A DNA stretch of 64,000 nt from contig NZ_JAJONA010000001.1 of assembly GCF_024699985.1 (NCBI RefSeq), forward strand, positions 4,036,501-4,100,500, given 5' to 3'. The notes under the pieces are model-generated. The model did no database searches. It was given only the letters and a program-made list of their open reading frames with translations, and had not been told where the DNA came from. Shown piece by piece: positions 38,719 to 47,997 of the stretch. The stretch's first letter is position 1. Each line of letters starts with the position of its first letter. The position numbers and the translations under genes were made by a program. This stretch comes from Phenylobacterium sp. J367 (GTDB lineage Bacteria; Pseudomonadota; Alphaproteobacteria; Caulobacterales; Caulobacteraceae).

Positions 38719-40023
38719 ATGTCGATCACGATCCAGTTCGAGAACGTCCCAACGGGTCTTTTCCAGACCTATGGCGAGCAGGGATTCAACTTCTCGACCG
38801 AGGTGACCCAGAACCAGGGATATCCCGACGCCTTCTGGAACCGCGCCCAGATCACCGACCTCGGCACCGGCGGCTATCTGATCAACCAGTACGCCTCCGA
38901 CACGGTCGTGCTGAAGCCGGCGGCCGGAGGCCTTCGGCGCGGTCTCGATCGACATCAATGGGTTCAGCTTCGGCGGCTTCGACGGCACGACGCCGATCAC
39001 CGGCACCTCGCAGGTCGACTTCTACTTCCAGGGGTGAAGGCGGACGGCAACGTCGTCACCTTCCAGGCCCCGACGACCGACGCGATCGACGGGTTCCAGA
39101 CCATCGCCCTTCCCGTCGAGTTCGGCTCGGGCCTGACGCAACTGCGCTGGTTCGTCGTGGGCGGCACCGGCTGGGGCGCCTTCGACAATCTGGTGCTCAA
39201 CCTCAACACGGCACCGGACGCCCAGGCCTTCACCGGCGCCGTCACGGCCGGCGAGTTGTTCACCGGCCAACTCGTCGCCACCGACGCCGACGGCCAGGCG
39301 CTGATCTACTCGGCCGTGGGGACGCTGCCGGCCGGCGTGGTCGTCGATGCGGACGGCCGCTTCTACGTCCAGCCCCTGGCTGGCGACGCCGACCTGACGA
39401 CGGCGCGGACCGTGTCATTCGAATATCGCGCCTTCGACGGCGCTGACTATTCCGACACCGAGACGGTGACGGTGACCCTGAACCCTGTGGGCGTCGGCCC
39501 CGACATCCGCGGCGGCAACCACCCGCAGACGCTCGTGGGCACCAGCCGGGGCGAGAAGATCTGGGGCGGCAACAGCGGCGACACGCTCGGCCTCGGCGGG
39601 GCCGACACGCTCGACGGCGCCAACGGCACGGATGTGCTGATGGGCGGCGACGGCAAGGACAAGCTCATCGGCGGCAACGGCTCCGACAGCCTCGACGGCG
39701 GCGCGGGCGCCGATGTCCTCGACGGCGGGAACGGAACGGACACCCTGGCCGGCGGCGCTGGCGACGATGTCCTGAAGGGCGGCGCCAGTCCGGACCGGTT
39801 CGTCTTCGGCGTCGACTTCGGCCGCGACACCATCACCGATTTCGACGCCAAGAACGAGGTGATCCAGATGTCGCCGGCCATGTTCGGCAGCTTCGACGAA
39901 TTGAAAGCCCACGCCGTGCAGGCCGGGGCCCACGTGGTGATCACCTATGACACCAACCATGTGCTCACGCTGCAGAACGTGAAGCTCTCGGCGCTCGACG
40001 CCGACAACTTCCTGTTCTTCTAG
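38719..40023 (+). CDS. RTX-repeat secreted protein 2, paralogue of the upstream gene (two compensating frameshifts)
   Basis: About 435 residues with the same order as its neighbour: N-terminal domain (FENVPTGLFQTYGEQGFNFS, FWNRAQITDLGTGGYLINQY), linker module, and five to six RTX repeats (GGNGSDSLDGGAGADVLDGG). The C-terminal block reads DTITDFDAKNEVIQMSPAMF and ends NFLFF. Two bases are missing at 38928-38932 and one at 39031-39034, together restoring frame. No signal peptide, so type I secretion is expected from transporter genes elsewhere. It is the simpler of the pair, lacking the charged insert. Confidence 0.82.
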   Translation: MSITIQFENVPTGLFQTYGEQGFNFSTEVTQNQGYPDAFWNRAQITDLGTGGYLINQYASDTVVLKPAAGGLRRGLDRHQWVQLRRLRRHDADHRHLAGRLLLPGVKADGNVVTFQAPTTDAIDGFQTIALPVEFGSGLTQLRWFVVGGTGWGAFDNLVLNLNTAPDAQAFTGAVTAGELFTGQLVATDADGQALIYSAVGTLPAGVVVDADGRFYVQPLAGDADLTTARTVSFEYRAFDGADYSDTETVTVTLNPVGVGPDIRGGNHPQTLVGTSRGEKIWGGNSGDTLGLGGADTLDGANGTDVLMGGDGKDKLIGGNGSDSLDGGAGADVLDGGNGTDTLAGGAGDDVLKGGASPDRFVFGVDFGRDTITDFDAKNEVIQMSPAMFGSFDELKAHAVQAGAHVVITYDTNHVLTLQNVKLSALDADNFLFF

Positions 40024-40090
40024 GCTCGCCTCGGCGGGGTCCTGCGGCTAACCTCGGCGGGACACGCGCAGACGCCCTCGGGAGACCGCC

Positions 40091-40630
40091 ATGAAACGCC
40101 TAGCCCTCTTCGCCGCCCTCGGGGCGTTCGCCGCCACGCCGGCCCTCGCCGCCCTGAAGGCCGGCGACGCCGCGCCGGACTTCACGGCTCCTGGCTTCCA
40201 GGCCGGCAAGCCGCTGACCTTCTCGCTCGCCCAGGCGCGGAAGAAGGGGCCGGTCGTGCTCTATTTCTTCCCCGCCGCGGATACCAAGGGCTGCAATCTC
40301 GAAGCGAAGATGTTCGCGGACGCCATGCCGCAGTTCACCGCCGCCGGCGCGACGGTGATCGGGGTGACCGCCGGCAACCTGGACAAGCTGCAGCAGATCT
40401 CGGCCGACAGCGACAAGTGCTCGGGCAAGTTCCCGGTGGCCGCCGATCCGGGCGCCAAGATCGCCAAGCAGTACGACGCCGTGCTCGCCGCCAAGCCGGA
40501 CTGGTCCGACCGGACCTCCTACGTGATCAGCAAGGACGGCAAGGTGGTCCACGCCTATTCGAAGATGGACCCGACCCAGCACGTCAGCGAGACGCTCGCC
40601 ACCGTCAACACGCTGAAGGGCAAGCGCTAG
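40091..40630 (+). CDS. Exported peroxiredoxin (AhpC/TSA, Bcp-like)
   Basis: 179 residues with signal peptide MKRLALFAALGAFAATPALA and mature start LKAGDAAPDF. The peroxidatic Cys is in AADTKGCNLEAKMF; no Cys lies five residues later, but DKCSGKF may provide the resolving Cys. It reduces peroxides in the periplasm using an unidentified thiol donor. Confidence 0.88.
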   Translation: MKRLALFAALGAFAATPALAALKAGDAAPDFTAPGFQAGKPLTFSLAQARKKGPVVLYFFPAADTKGCNLEAKMFADAMPQFTAAGATVIGVTAGNLDKLQQISADSDKCSGKFPVAADPGAKIAKQYDAVLAAKPDWSDRTSYVISKDGKVVHAYSKMDPTQHVSETLATVNTLKGKR

Positions 40631-40633
40631 GCG

Positions 40634-40720
40634 TCAGCCGAACAGCGCCTTGAAAGCGTAGTAGAGCAGGACACCCAGTCCCACCGAGAGAACCGTGGCG
40701 ATCATCCGGTTGCGGCGCAT
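40634..40720 (-). CDS. Tiny single-pass membrane peptide
   Basis: A 28-residue frame: MRRNRMIATVLSVGLGVLLY, then YAFKALFG. A basic start and one hydrophobic helix are preceded by a strong GGAGGG ribosome binding site. It is convergent with the peroxiredoxin gene. Coding is plausible but unproven. Confidence 0.4.
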   Translation of the reverse strand: MRRNRMIATVLSVGLGVLLYYAFKALFG

Positions 40721-40943
40721 GGGCCCTCCCTCGCCGCAGCCTCGGTCGCCGCGGGCCGGCGCGCAAGGCGAAAAGCCTTGCCGCCGAGGTGCTTTTCCCT
40801 TATTTGCCCGCCTCTTCACGGAATGCGGTCTCACGCGGAACGCGAATGGGCCGGGAAACTCCCGGCCGCCGCGCGAGAGCCATCGTTTCCGGCGGACCTT
40901 CCGCCGCCGGACGCGCCGCCTTCCACGCCGGAAGAAGGAAAAC

Positions 40944-41306
40944 ATGGCCCTCTACGAACACGTGGTCATTTCGCGGCAGGATATCTCGCCGCAACAGGCC
41001 GAAGCCCTGAATGACACCCTCAAGGCCCTCATCGAGCAAGGCGGCGGCAACGTCGCGAAGATCGAGTACTGGGGTCTCCGCAACCTGACCTACCGGATCA
41101 AGAAGAACCGCAAGGGTCACTACTCCCTGCTCGCCATCGACGCCCCGGCCGACGCCGTGAAGGAGATGGAGCGCCAGCTTTCGATCAACGAAGACGTCCT
41201 GCGCTACATGACCGTGCGCGTGGACGAGCTGGACCTGGAGCTCTCCCCGATCCTCGCCCGCCGCGATCGCGACCGCGAACGCCGCGACGACGCCCCGCAA
41301 TTCTAA
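40944..41306 (+). CDS. rpsF: 30S ribosomal protein S6
   Basis: 120 residues. MALYEHVVISRQDISPQQAEAL at the N-terminus and YWGLRNLTYRIKKNRKGHY are S6 signatures; the acidic C-terminal tail is short. First of the rpsF-rpsR-rplI operon. The ATG at 40944 has AAGAAGGAAAAC ahead of it. Confidence 0.97.
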   Translation: MALYEHVVISRQDISPQQAEALNDTLKALIEQGGGNVAKIEYWGLRNLTYRIKKNRKGHYSLLAIDAPADAVKEMERQLSINEDVLRYMTVRVDELDLELSPILARRDRDRERRDDAPQF

Positions 41307-41324
41307 GAAAGGGAGGCTCTCTCA

Positions 41325-41607
41325 ATGTCCGAAGAAACCTCCACGGCCCCGGCCGCTCTGGCCGCCGGCGCCGCCGGGCGGCCAGCGCCGTCCGTTCTTC
41401 CGCCGCCGCAAGGTGTGCCCGTTCTCCGGCGCCAACGCCCCGAAGATCGACTACAAGGACGTCAAGCTCCTGCAGCGCTACGTTTCCGAGCGCGGCAAGA
41501 TCGTGCCGTCGCGGATCACCGCGGTGTCCGCCAAGAAGCAGCGTGAGCTGGCCAAGGCCATCAAGCGCGCCCGCTTCCTGGCGCTCCTCCCCTACGTCGT
41601 GAAGTAA
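41325..41607 (+). CDS. rpsR: 30S ribosomal protein S18 (frameshifted)
   Basis: After removal of one G from GGG (41376-41378), the 93-residue product reads RRPFFRRRKVCPFSGANAPKIDYKD and continues through LLQRYVSERGKIVPSRITAV to the stop. This is standard S18. The gene is indispensable in bacteria, so the break is strong evidence that this and similar shifts are sequence errors. Confidence 0.93.
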
Positions 41608-41621
41608 GGGAGACAACGCAC

Positions 41622-42206
41622 ATGAAAGTCATCCTGCTCGAACGCGTGGAAGGCTGGGGCACGCTCGGCGACGTCGTCACCGTCAAGGACGGCTACGCCC
41701 GCAACTTCCTCCTCCCGCGTCAGAAGGCGCTGCGCGCCAACGCCGCGAACCTCAAGGTCTTCGAAGCCCAGCGCAGCGAGATCGAGGCCCGCAACGCGAA
41801 GGCCAAGGAAGCCGCCGGGACCGCCGGTGAGAAGCTCGACGGCACGTCCTACGTGATGATCCGCCAGGCCGGCGAATCCGGCCAGCTCTACGGCTCGGTG
41901 GCCGGCCGCGACGTGGCCGACGCCGTGAACGCCGAAGGCGGCAAGATCGAACGTTCGATGGTCGTGCTGGACAAGCCGATCAAGACGCTCGGCCTGCACG
42001 AAGTGAAGGTGCGCCTGCACTCGGAAGTGACGGTCACCGTCACCCTGAACATCGCGCGCAGCCAGGACGAGGCCGAGCGCCAAGCCCGTGGCGAGAACGT
42101 GATCAGCTCGCAGTTCGAAGAAGAGCGCGAGGCCGCCGAGCAGGCTGCCGCCGACCTTCTCGAAGGCGGCGCTGGCCAGCACGAAGGCGACTACGCCGAG
42201 GCCTAA
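41622..42206 (+). CDS. rplI: 50S ribosomal protein L9
   Basis: 194 residues. MKVILLERVEGWGTLGDVVTVKDGYARNFLLP is the L9 N-terminal signature. The long connecting helix and C-terminal domain follow, then an acidic extension typical of alphaproteobacterial L9. Confidence 0.97.
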   Translation: MKVILLERVEGWGTLGDVVTVKDGYARNFLLPRQKALRANAANLKVFEAQRSEIEARNAKAKEAAGTAGEKLDGTSYVMIRQAGESGQLYGSVAGRDVADAVNAEGGKIERSMVVLDKPIKTLGLHEVKVRLHSEVTVTVTLNIARSQDEAERQARGENVISSQFEEEREAAEQAAADLLEGGAGQHEGDYAEA

Positions 42207-42233
42207 GGCTTCGGAGCATTCCGCTTCAGATTG

Positions 42234-42263
42234 CGGCGCGGAGGGCGACCTCCGCGCCGTTTT
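42234..42263 (+). terminator. Intrinsic terminator of the rpsF-rpsR-rplI operon
   Basis: An 11-bp stem CGGCGCGGAGG/CCTCCGCGCCG with loop GCGA, followed directly by TTTT. It also faces the nnr gene end. Confidence 0.85.
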
Positions 42264-42268
42264 CGTTT

Positions 42269-43721
42269 TCAGCGCTCCTCGTAGAGCCGGCGCAGGACCC
42301 GGGGGGTCAGGCCCGGCAGGTCCTCGGAGATCAGGCCCGGCCCGTGCAGCTCGGCCGCCGCGGCGTGAATCCAGGCGGCGGCACAGGCCGCCTCGAAGCT
42401 TTCCATCCCCTGGGCGATCAGCCCTCCGATATAGCCCGCCAGCACATCGCCGGATCCGGCGGTGGCCAGCCACGGCGAGCCGTTCAGGTTGACCGCCGCC
42501 CGGCCGTCGGGCGCGGCGACCACCGTATCGGCGCCCTTCAGCAGCACCACCGCCCCGGCCCGCTCGGCCGCCCGCCGGGCGGCGGCGATCCGTTCGGGCG
42601 AGGCGGCCAGGAGGCCTGGGAACAGACGCTCGAACTCGCCGGGGTGCGGCGTCAGCACGTCGTCCCGGTCCAAGACCGAGAACAGCTCCTCCGGGTCCTC
42701 GCGGAACACGGTGATGGCGTCGGCGTCCAGCACCAGGGCCGCGCCTGTGCGCGCCAGCGCCAGAACGTTCAGGAGGGTTGAGTCCGTCACGCCGGCGGCC
42801 GGCCCGATGACCGCGGCGTCGACGGCCGCGGCGGCCTGTTCCAGCTCCACCTCGGTCTCCACGGGGCGGAGCATCACGGCCTCCAGGTGCGCCGCGTTCG
42901 AGGCCAGCGCCTCCGGGGGCGACAGGATGGTGACGAGGCCCGAACCGATCCTAAGGCCCGCCCGCGCCGCGAGCCGGGCCGCGCCCGTGCTCCAGGCGTC
43001 GCCGCTGACCACGATCATCCGGCCGCGCGCGTGCTTGTGGGAGGTGCTGTCGGGCCACGGGATGCGGTCGGCCCAGAGCTCCGGCCCGTTCTCGAAGAGC
43101 CGCGTCTCGGTCTCGCCGAGGCCGATGTCCGCCACCACCACCTCGCCGCAATGGCCGCGGCCGGGTTCCAGCACATGCGCCGGCTTGCGCGCGTGGAAGG
43201 TGACGGTGAGCGATGCGCAGAAGGCCGGCTCCCCGAGCGGCTGGGCCGTGTCCCCGGCGATGCCGCTCGGCAGGTCCACGGCCACGAACCGGTCGCGCAG
43301 CCGCTGGGACACGCGGGCGAGGCGGGCGGCCTCCCCGTCCAGCGGCCGGGTCAGGCCCGCGCCGAATATGGCGTCCACGAAGAGCTCCGCCCGGTCCCGA
43401 CCCTCGCCCACCGGCGCGGTCAGGCCGTGCCAGAGCGCCGCCATCGCCCGGGCGTCGTCGCTGGCGGGCTCCGCGAGCTGCTCGACCCAGACGTCCCAGC
43501 CGCGGTCTCTCAGCAGGCGGGCGACCACATAGCCGTCACCGCCATTGTTGCCGGGTCCGCAGAAGACGACGGTGGGACAGGGATCGAAGCGGGCGCAGAT
43601 GGCGTCGGCGACGGCGGTCCCCGCGCGCTCCATGAGCACCGTCCCGGGCGTCCCGGCGGCGATGGCGGCCCTGTCGGCGGCGGCGGTCTCGGAAACCGTG
43701 AGGGATCTGCCGCGCCGCCAA
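42269..43721 (-). CDS. nnr: Bifunctional NAD(P)HX epimerase/dehydratase (frameshifted at start)
   Basis: Repairs hydrated NAD(P)H. The N-terminal epimerase domain has FCGPGNNGGDGYVVARLL. The C-terminal ADP/ATP-dependent dehydratase has LTPHPGEFERLFPG, LLKGADTVVAAPDG and TAGSGDVLAGYIGGLIAQG. The TTG at 43721 gives MAARQILTVSETAAADRAA after removing one base from GGG (43702-43704). Total 483 residues, normal. The shift falls near the N-terminus, so a caller would otherwise start at residue ~28. Confidence 0.87.
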
Positions 43722-43739
43722 GCCCTGCTCCTGATGCCG

Positions 43740-44309
43740 CTAGAGAACTCCCGTCGTGGCTTCGCGCCCCTTGGCCACCAAGGTCAAGCGCTCTCCGTCG
43801 GTTTCCAGCACGGTGATCGAGGTGTGGTCCGGCCGGAAGTGCAGCACGCGCGGGTCGCCCGCGAGCGCGGAGACCACGGCGTTGATGGCCACGTAGTGCG
43901 AGAACACCGCCGTGTCCCCGCGAGCGCGCAGGGCGGCGACGATGTCCCGGCGCCCAGGCGTCGTAATCCAGGTCGCCCTCGATATCGGCCCAGGCGCCCT
44001 GGAACGCCTGCCGCAGCCAATCCGGGCGGGCGGCGGCGTCCAGAGCCTTGGGCGTCGGGATCTCGCCAACCTGAGGATCGATTTCGAGGGCCACGCCGAG
44101 CGCCTCCGCCGTCGGCGCCGCGGTCTCCCGGCAGCGGCGCAGCGGCGAGCTCACCACCCGCTCGGGCCGCTCCCCGCCGGCAGGCCCAGCAGCCAGTCGC
44201 GGGCGGCCTCGGCCTGCGCGCGTCCGGCGTCGTCCAGGCCGGGATCATCGTCGGCGCCGCCCCAGGTGGAGGCCGGTTTTCCGTGGCGGATCAGGTAGAG
44301 ACGCGGCAT
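43740..44309 (-). CDS. Histidine phosphatase family protein (two frameshifts)
   Basis: Starts MPRLYLIRHGKPASTWGG, the RHG phosphatase motif, with the second catalytic His in FSHYVAINAVVSAL. One base is missing in C4 (44172-44175) and one extra sits in CCC (43953-43955). The repaired length is 189 residues. It probably acts on a small phosphomonoester. It stands between the thiolase-like gene and nnr on the same strand. Confidence 0.82.
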
Positions 44310-44316
44310 CGGGGAC

Positions 44317-45861
44317 TCAATCGGGTGTGAACAGGTTGGTCTGGCCGTCCGGCGCGGGGCCGACCGTGCCCGGGCGCCCCACCTGCTCCTGGGCCTCGAA
44401 GGCGGCGAGGAAGGCGGGATCGGCCGGGGTGTTGGCGCAGAACCGGCGACCGGCCTCGTCGCGCCCCACCACGATGCCCAGGAACGGTCCCTCCCGCTTG
44501 TGGACGACGGTGTAGGTCTCGACCGTAGCGCGGCCGCTTGGCGTTTCCGTGACCTCGGGATGCGGCAGGGCGTCGATCTCGGCCTGCAGGACCTTGGGAT
44601 CCTCGCGCTCGAACGGCCTGTCGGGCCGCTTCGTCGAATAGATCCCGGTGGACTGCTTGGTGAGGTACCAGCCGTTGCCGGTGATCAGGCCATAGGCTCC
44701 GGGCCGGGCCCGCAGCTTCTGCAGCATCACCGCGACCGAGTGCATGACGTAGTTGTTCCCGGGGCCGCCGGCATAGGGCAGCCCGCCGGTGACCGTGAGG
44801 CCGCGCGGATCGTCGAGCGAGAGGCCCAGCGCCTCCGCACCGATCTCCACCGCCACCGGGAAGCAGGAATAGAGGTCGATCAGGTCCACCTGGTCGATGC
44901 CGATGCCCGCCATCTCGAAGGCCTTCTGCCCGGTCCGGACCATGGCCGGGCTGGAGTGGAAATCCTGGCGGTCGGTGGGGTGCCAGAGGTCGGCGGCGTC
45001 GGCGCAACCGTGCAGGTACACCCACTGGTCCTCCGGCACGCCGAGCTCCCGGGCCTTCCTCTCGCTCGCCAGGATCACCGCGGCGGACTGGTCGACCTCC
45101 ATGATCGCATTCAGCAGCTTCGGATAGGGGTAGCCGATCATCCGGTTCCTGTCGGAGACCGTCACCAGCTCGTCGGCCTGCCGCTCGGTCTGGAACCAGG
45201 CCTCGGGGTTCTTCGCCGCCACCTTCGAGAACCGCGCGAAGAGCTCGCCCATCCGCCGCTGGTGGTCGTCCAGCGAGCGGCCGTCGCGGGCGCGAAGGGC
45301 GTTCTCGAACAGGGGATAGATGTTGATCGGCCGGGAGAGCCCGTGCCGGATCTCATAGGCCGTGCTGCCGGCCCGCGGATCGCCGATCCGCTCGGGCGCA
45401 GGCAGGCTTTCGTCCTCGTCGGCCTGCCAGTCGGCGAACGGAAGTCCCTTCCCCATCCGCTTCATCGCCGAGCCCAGGAACTCGCAGCCGACGGCGAGCG
45501 CCAGGTCGGCCTCGCCCCTGGCGATGCGCGCCGCCAGCGTGTTGATCAGGTACTGGGGCGTGTTGCCGCCCATCTCGGAATAGACGCTCCAGCGCGGGGC
45601 GGCGCCGAGCTGTCTCGCGAGGCTCAGCGGCGGGTTCGTGGAGTGCGGGATCATGCCCCGCTTCGAGCCCGGGCTGTCGATCGTGTAGCCGACCACGGCC
45701 AGGGCGTCGACGGCGGCCAGACCGGCCGCGCCGATCCCGGCGTCGAGGGCGGCGCGATCCGCCGCAATCTTCAGCAATGCGGTCGGGGATGGTGAATCGC
45801 CCGGATCGCCGCGGTACGTGAATTGGCCCGCCCCGATCAGAACTGGGGTGTTTTCCGACAT
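44317..45861 (-). CDS. Thiolase-like acetyl-CoA acetyltransferase family protein
   Basis: 514 residues. The N-terminus MSENTPVLIGAGQFTYRGD, YSEMGGNTPQYLINTLAARI and LIDLYSCFPVAVEIGAEALG (Cys in the family's DLYSCFP motif) place it in the SCP-x/thiolase-like group. The usual nucleophile motif of degradative thiolases is not evident. The C-terminal domain (TYTVVHKREGPFLGIVVGRDEAG) is OB-like. It may act in acyl-CoA or sterol/aromatic side-chain breakdown. The ATG at 45861 is where the conserved strand starts. Confidence 0.82.
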   Translation of the reverse strand: MSENTPVLIGAGQFTYRGDPGDSPSPTALLKIAADRAALDAGIGAAGLAAVDALAVVGYTIDSPGSKRGMIPHSTNPPLSLARQLGAAPRWSVYSEMGGNTPQYLINTLAARIARGEADLALAVGCEFLGSAMKRMGKGLPFADWQADEDESLPAPERIGDPRAGSTAYEIRHGLSRPINIYPLFENALRARDGRSLDDHQRRMGELFARFSKVAAKNPEAWFQTERQADELVTVSDRNRMIGYPYPKLLNAIMEVDQSAAVILASERKARELGVPEDQWVYLHGCADAADLWHPTDRQDFHSSPAMVRTGQKAFEMAGIGIDQVDLIDLYSCFPVAVEIGAEALGLSLDDPRGLTVTGGLPYAGGPGNNYVMHSVAVMLQKLRARPGAYGLITGNGWYLTKQSTGIYSTKRPDRPFEREDPKVLQAEIDALPHPEVTETPSGRATVETYTVVHKREGPFLGIVVGRDEAGRRFCANTPADPAFLAAFEAQEQVGRPGTVGPAPDGQTNLFTPD

Positions 45862-46096
45862 TTCGAGCCGCCTCCCGACGCTACTGCCCGTGATCCTAGG
45901 GCCGGAAGGACGCCCCACAAGGCGATTTCCGACCTGATCGTTTTTTGATCCATGGGCGCCTGTTTTTTGAGCGCTCGGTCATTTTCGCAGGTGGCCGCGA
46001 CGTCAGGCAACGGACCCGGCTTGTGGCGTCGGCATCCGCCGTGCTGGTTCCCGGCCAAGCGCCGGGGCGGCGCATTTGCAGTCGCAAGCCGGGGTC

Positions 46097-46435
46097 ATGA
46101 AAAAGATCGAAGCCATCATCAAGCCGTTCAAGCTCGACGAAGTGAAGGAGGCCCTGCAGGAACTGGGCGTCCAGGGCATGACGGTGATCGAGGCCAAGGG
46201 CTACGGCCGCCAGAAGGGCCAGACCGAGCTCTACCGCGGCGCGGAGTACGTCGTGGACTTCCTGCCCAAGATCAAGATCGAGGTCGTGGTCGCCGACGAC
46301 CAGCTCGACCGCGCGCTCGAAGCCATCGCCACGGCCGCCCGCACGGGCCGGATCGGCGACGGCAAGATCTTCGTCTCCGACGTCATCGACGTCATGCGCA
46401 TCCGCACCGGCGAGACCGGGCCCGCGGCCGTCTAA
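46097..46435 (+). CDS. glnB: Nitrogen regulatory protein P-II
   Basis: 112 residues. MKKIEAIIKPFKLDEVKEAL lies at the N-terminus, and the T-loop Tyr modified by uridylylation is in GQTELYRGAEYVVDF. It senses 2-oxoglutarate and ATP/ADP and controls glutamine synthetase adenylylation and NtrB. It lies 41 bp upstream of glnA and is likely cotranscribed. Confidence 0.96.
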   Translation: MKKIEAIIKPFKLDEVKEALQELGVQGMTVIEAKGYGRQKGQTELYRGAEYVVDFLPKIKIEVVVADDQLDRALEAIATAARTGRIGDGKIFVSDVIDVMRIRTGETGPAAV

Positions 46436-46476
46436 CACCCACCATCGAGACCGGACCAACCAAGGGGATAATTGCT

Positions 46477-47886
46477 ATGGCTTCCGCCAAGGACATCCTG
46501 AACGAGATCAAGGAAAAGGACGTCAAGTACGTCGACGTGCGCTTCACCGACGTGCGCGGGAAGATGCAGCACGTGACCTTCGACATCGCCCTGGTGGATG
46601 AGGATTTCCTCACCGACGGCACGATGTTCGACGGCTCGTCCATCGCCGGCTGGAAGGCGATCAACGAGTCCGACATGAAGCTGCGCCCCGACCTGGACAC
46701 GGCGATCATCGACCCGTTCTACCAGCAGACCACGCTGGCGCTGTTCTGCGACATCGTGAACCCGGACACCAACACCCCCTACAACCGCGATCCGCGGTCG
46801 ATCGCCAAGGCGGCGCTGAACTATGTGAAGGCGTCCGGCATCGGCGACACGGTCTACTTCGGCCCGGAGGCCGAGTTCTTCGTGTTCGACGACGTGCGCT
46901 GGGACACCGCGCCCCACAACACCTTCTACGCCTACGACTCCAGCGAGCTGCCGGTCAGCTCGGGCAAGTCCTATCCGGAAGGCAACATGGGCCACCGGCC
47001 CGGCCCGAAGGGCGGCTATTTTCCGGTCAATCCGGTCGACAGCGGCCAGGACCTGCGCGGCGAGATGCTGGCGGTCATGGGCGAACTCGGCATGCAGCCC
47101 GAGAAGCACCACCACGAGGTGGCTCCGGCCCAGCACGAGCTCGGCCTGAAGTTCGACACCATGATCACCATGGCGGACCGCCTGCAGCTCTATAAGTACG
47201 TGATCCACAACGTGGCCCACGCCTACGGCAAGACGGCGACCTTCATGGCCAAGCCGATGTTCGCCGACAACGGCTCGGGCATGCACGTCCACCAGTCGAT
47301 CTGGGGCAACGGCAAGCCGCTGTTCGCGGGCGACAAGTACGCCGGCCTGTCGGACCTCTGCCTCTGGTACATCGGCGGGATCATCAAGCACGCGAAGGCG
47401 ATCAACGCCTTCTCGAACTCGACCACCAATTCCTACAAGCGCCTGGTGCCCGGCTACGAAGCCCCGGTGAAGCTGGCCTACTCGGCCCGCAACCGCTCGG
47501 CCTCGATCCGCATCCCGCACGTGGATTCGCCCAAGGGCAAGCGCATCGAAGCCCGCTTCCCGGACCCGATGGGCAACCCCTACCTGACCTTCACGGCCCT
47601 GCTGATGGCCGGCCTCGACGGGATCGAGAACAAGATCGATCCGGGCGCCCCGGCCGACAAGAACCTCTACGACCTGCCGCCCCGCGAGCAGAAGAAGATC
47701 CCGGAAGTCTGCGGGTCCCTGCGCGAAGCCCTCGAGGCGCTCGACAAGGACCGCGCCTTCCTCAAGAAGGGCGGCGTCTTCGACGACGACTTCATCGACA
47801 GCTACATCGAGCTGAAGATGGAAGAGGTCATGCGCCTCCAGCTCCACCCGCACCCGGTGGAATTCGACATGTACTTCAAGTGCTAG
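46477..47886 (+). CDS. glnA: Glutamine synthetase type I
   Basis: 469 residues, the normal GSI length. Motifs in order: DGSSIAGW, GPEAEFFVFDD, HHHEVAPAQHEL, FMAKPMFADNGSGMHVHQS, ARNRSASIRIP, and the adenylylation Tyr in DKNLYDLPPRE. It catalyses ATP-dependent glutamine formation from glutamate and ammonia. The site shows it is the adenylylatable (GSI-beta) form, consistent with glnB upstream. Confidence 0.98.
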   Translation: MASAKDILNEIKEKDVKYVDVRFTDVRGKMQHVTFDIALVDEDFLTDGTMFDGSSIAGWKAINESDMKLRPDLDTAIIDPFYQQTTLALFCDIVNPDTNTPYNRDPRSIAKAALNYVKASGIGDTVYFGPEAEFFVFDDVRWDTAPHNTFYAYDSSELPVSSGKSYPEGNMGHRPGPKGGYFPVNPVDSGQDLRGEMLAVMGELGMQPEKHHHEVAPAQHELGLKFDTMITMADRLQLYKYVIHNVAHAYGKTATFMAKPMFADNGSGMHVHQSIWGNGKPLFAGDKYAGLSDLCLWYIGGIIKHAKAINAFSNSTTNSYKRLVPGYEAPVKLAYSARNRSASIRIPHVDSPKGKRIEARFPDPMGNPYLTFTALLMAGLDGIENKIDPGAPADKNLYDLPPREQKKIPEVCGSLREALEALDKDRAFLKKGGVFDDDFIDSYIELKMEEVMRLQLHPHPVEFDMYFKC

Positions 47887-47913
47887 TCGGCTGATCCTTC
47901 AGCAGATTGTGAG

Positions 47914-47942
47914 GGCCCGCGGAGTGATCCGCGGGCCTTTTT
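47914..47942 (+). terminator. Intrinsic terminator of glnBA
   Basis: A 9-bp GC stem (GGCCCGCGG/CCGCGGGCC) with a 6-nt loop, followed by TTTTT, 28 bp after the glnA stop. The left inverted repeat of the DUF559 unit starts 2 bp later. Confidence 0.9.
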
Positions 47943-47943
47943 G

Positions 47944-47997
47944 TTCCTCCCCGTGAACGGGGGAGGTGTCAGCCGCCGAAGAGCGGTTGACGGAGGG
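47944..47997. repeat. Left inverted repeat of the DUF559 unit
   Basis: A 54-bp element that is nearly the reverse complement of 48382-48437 (about 49 of 56 aligned positions match, with two one-base gaps). It contains two internal palindromes: the CCTCCCC...GGGGGAGG stem and the GTCAGCCGC...GCGGTTGAC stem. The last codons of the DUF559 gene lie inside it. Confidence 0.85.

Noticed and set aside
31081..40023. Pilus and RTX genes as a recently acquired genomic island
   Set aside because: Codon usage and GC look like the neighbours, and there are no integrase, tRNA or flanking direct repeats. Vertical inheritance is at least as likely.
46064..46080. A sigma-54-like GG-N10-GC element upstream of glnB
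   Set aside because: Spacing fits, but the implied start of transcription would lie only a few bases before the glnB ATG, leaving no room for a ribosome binding site. The match outside GG/GC is poor.
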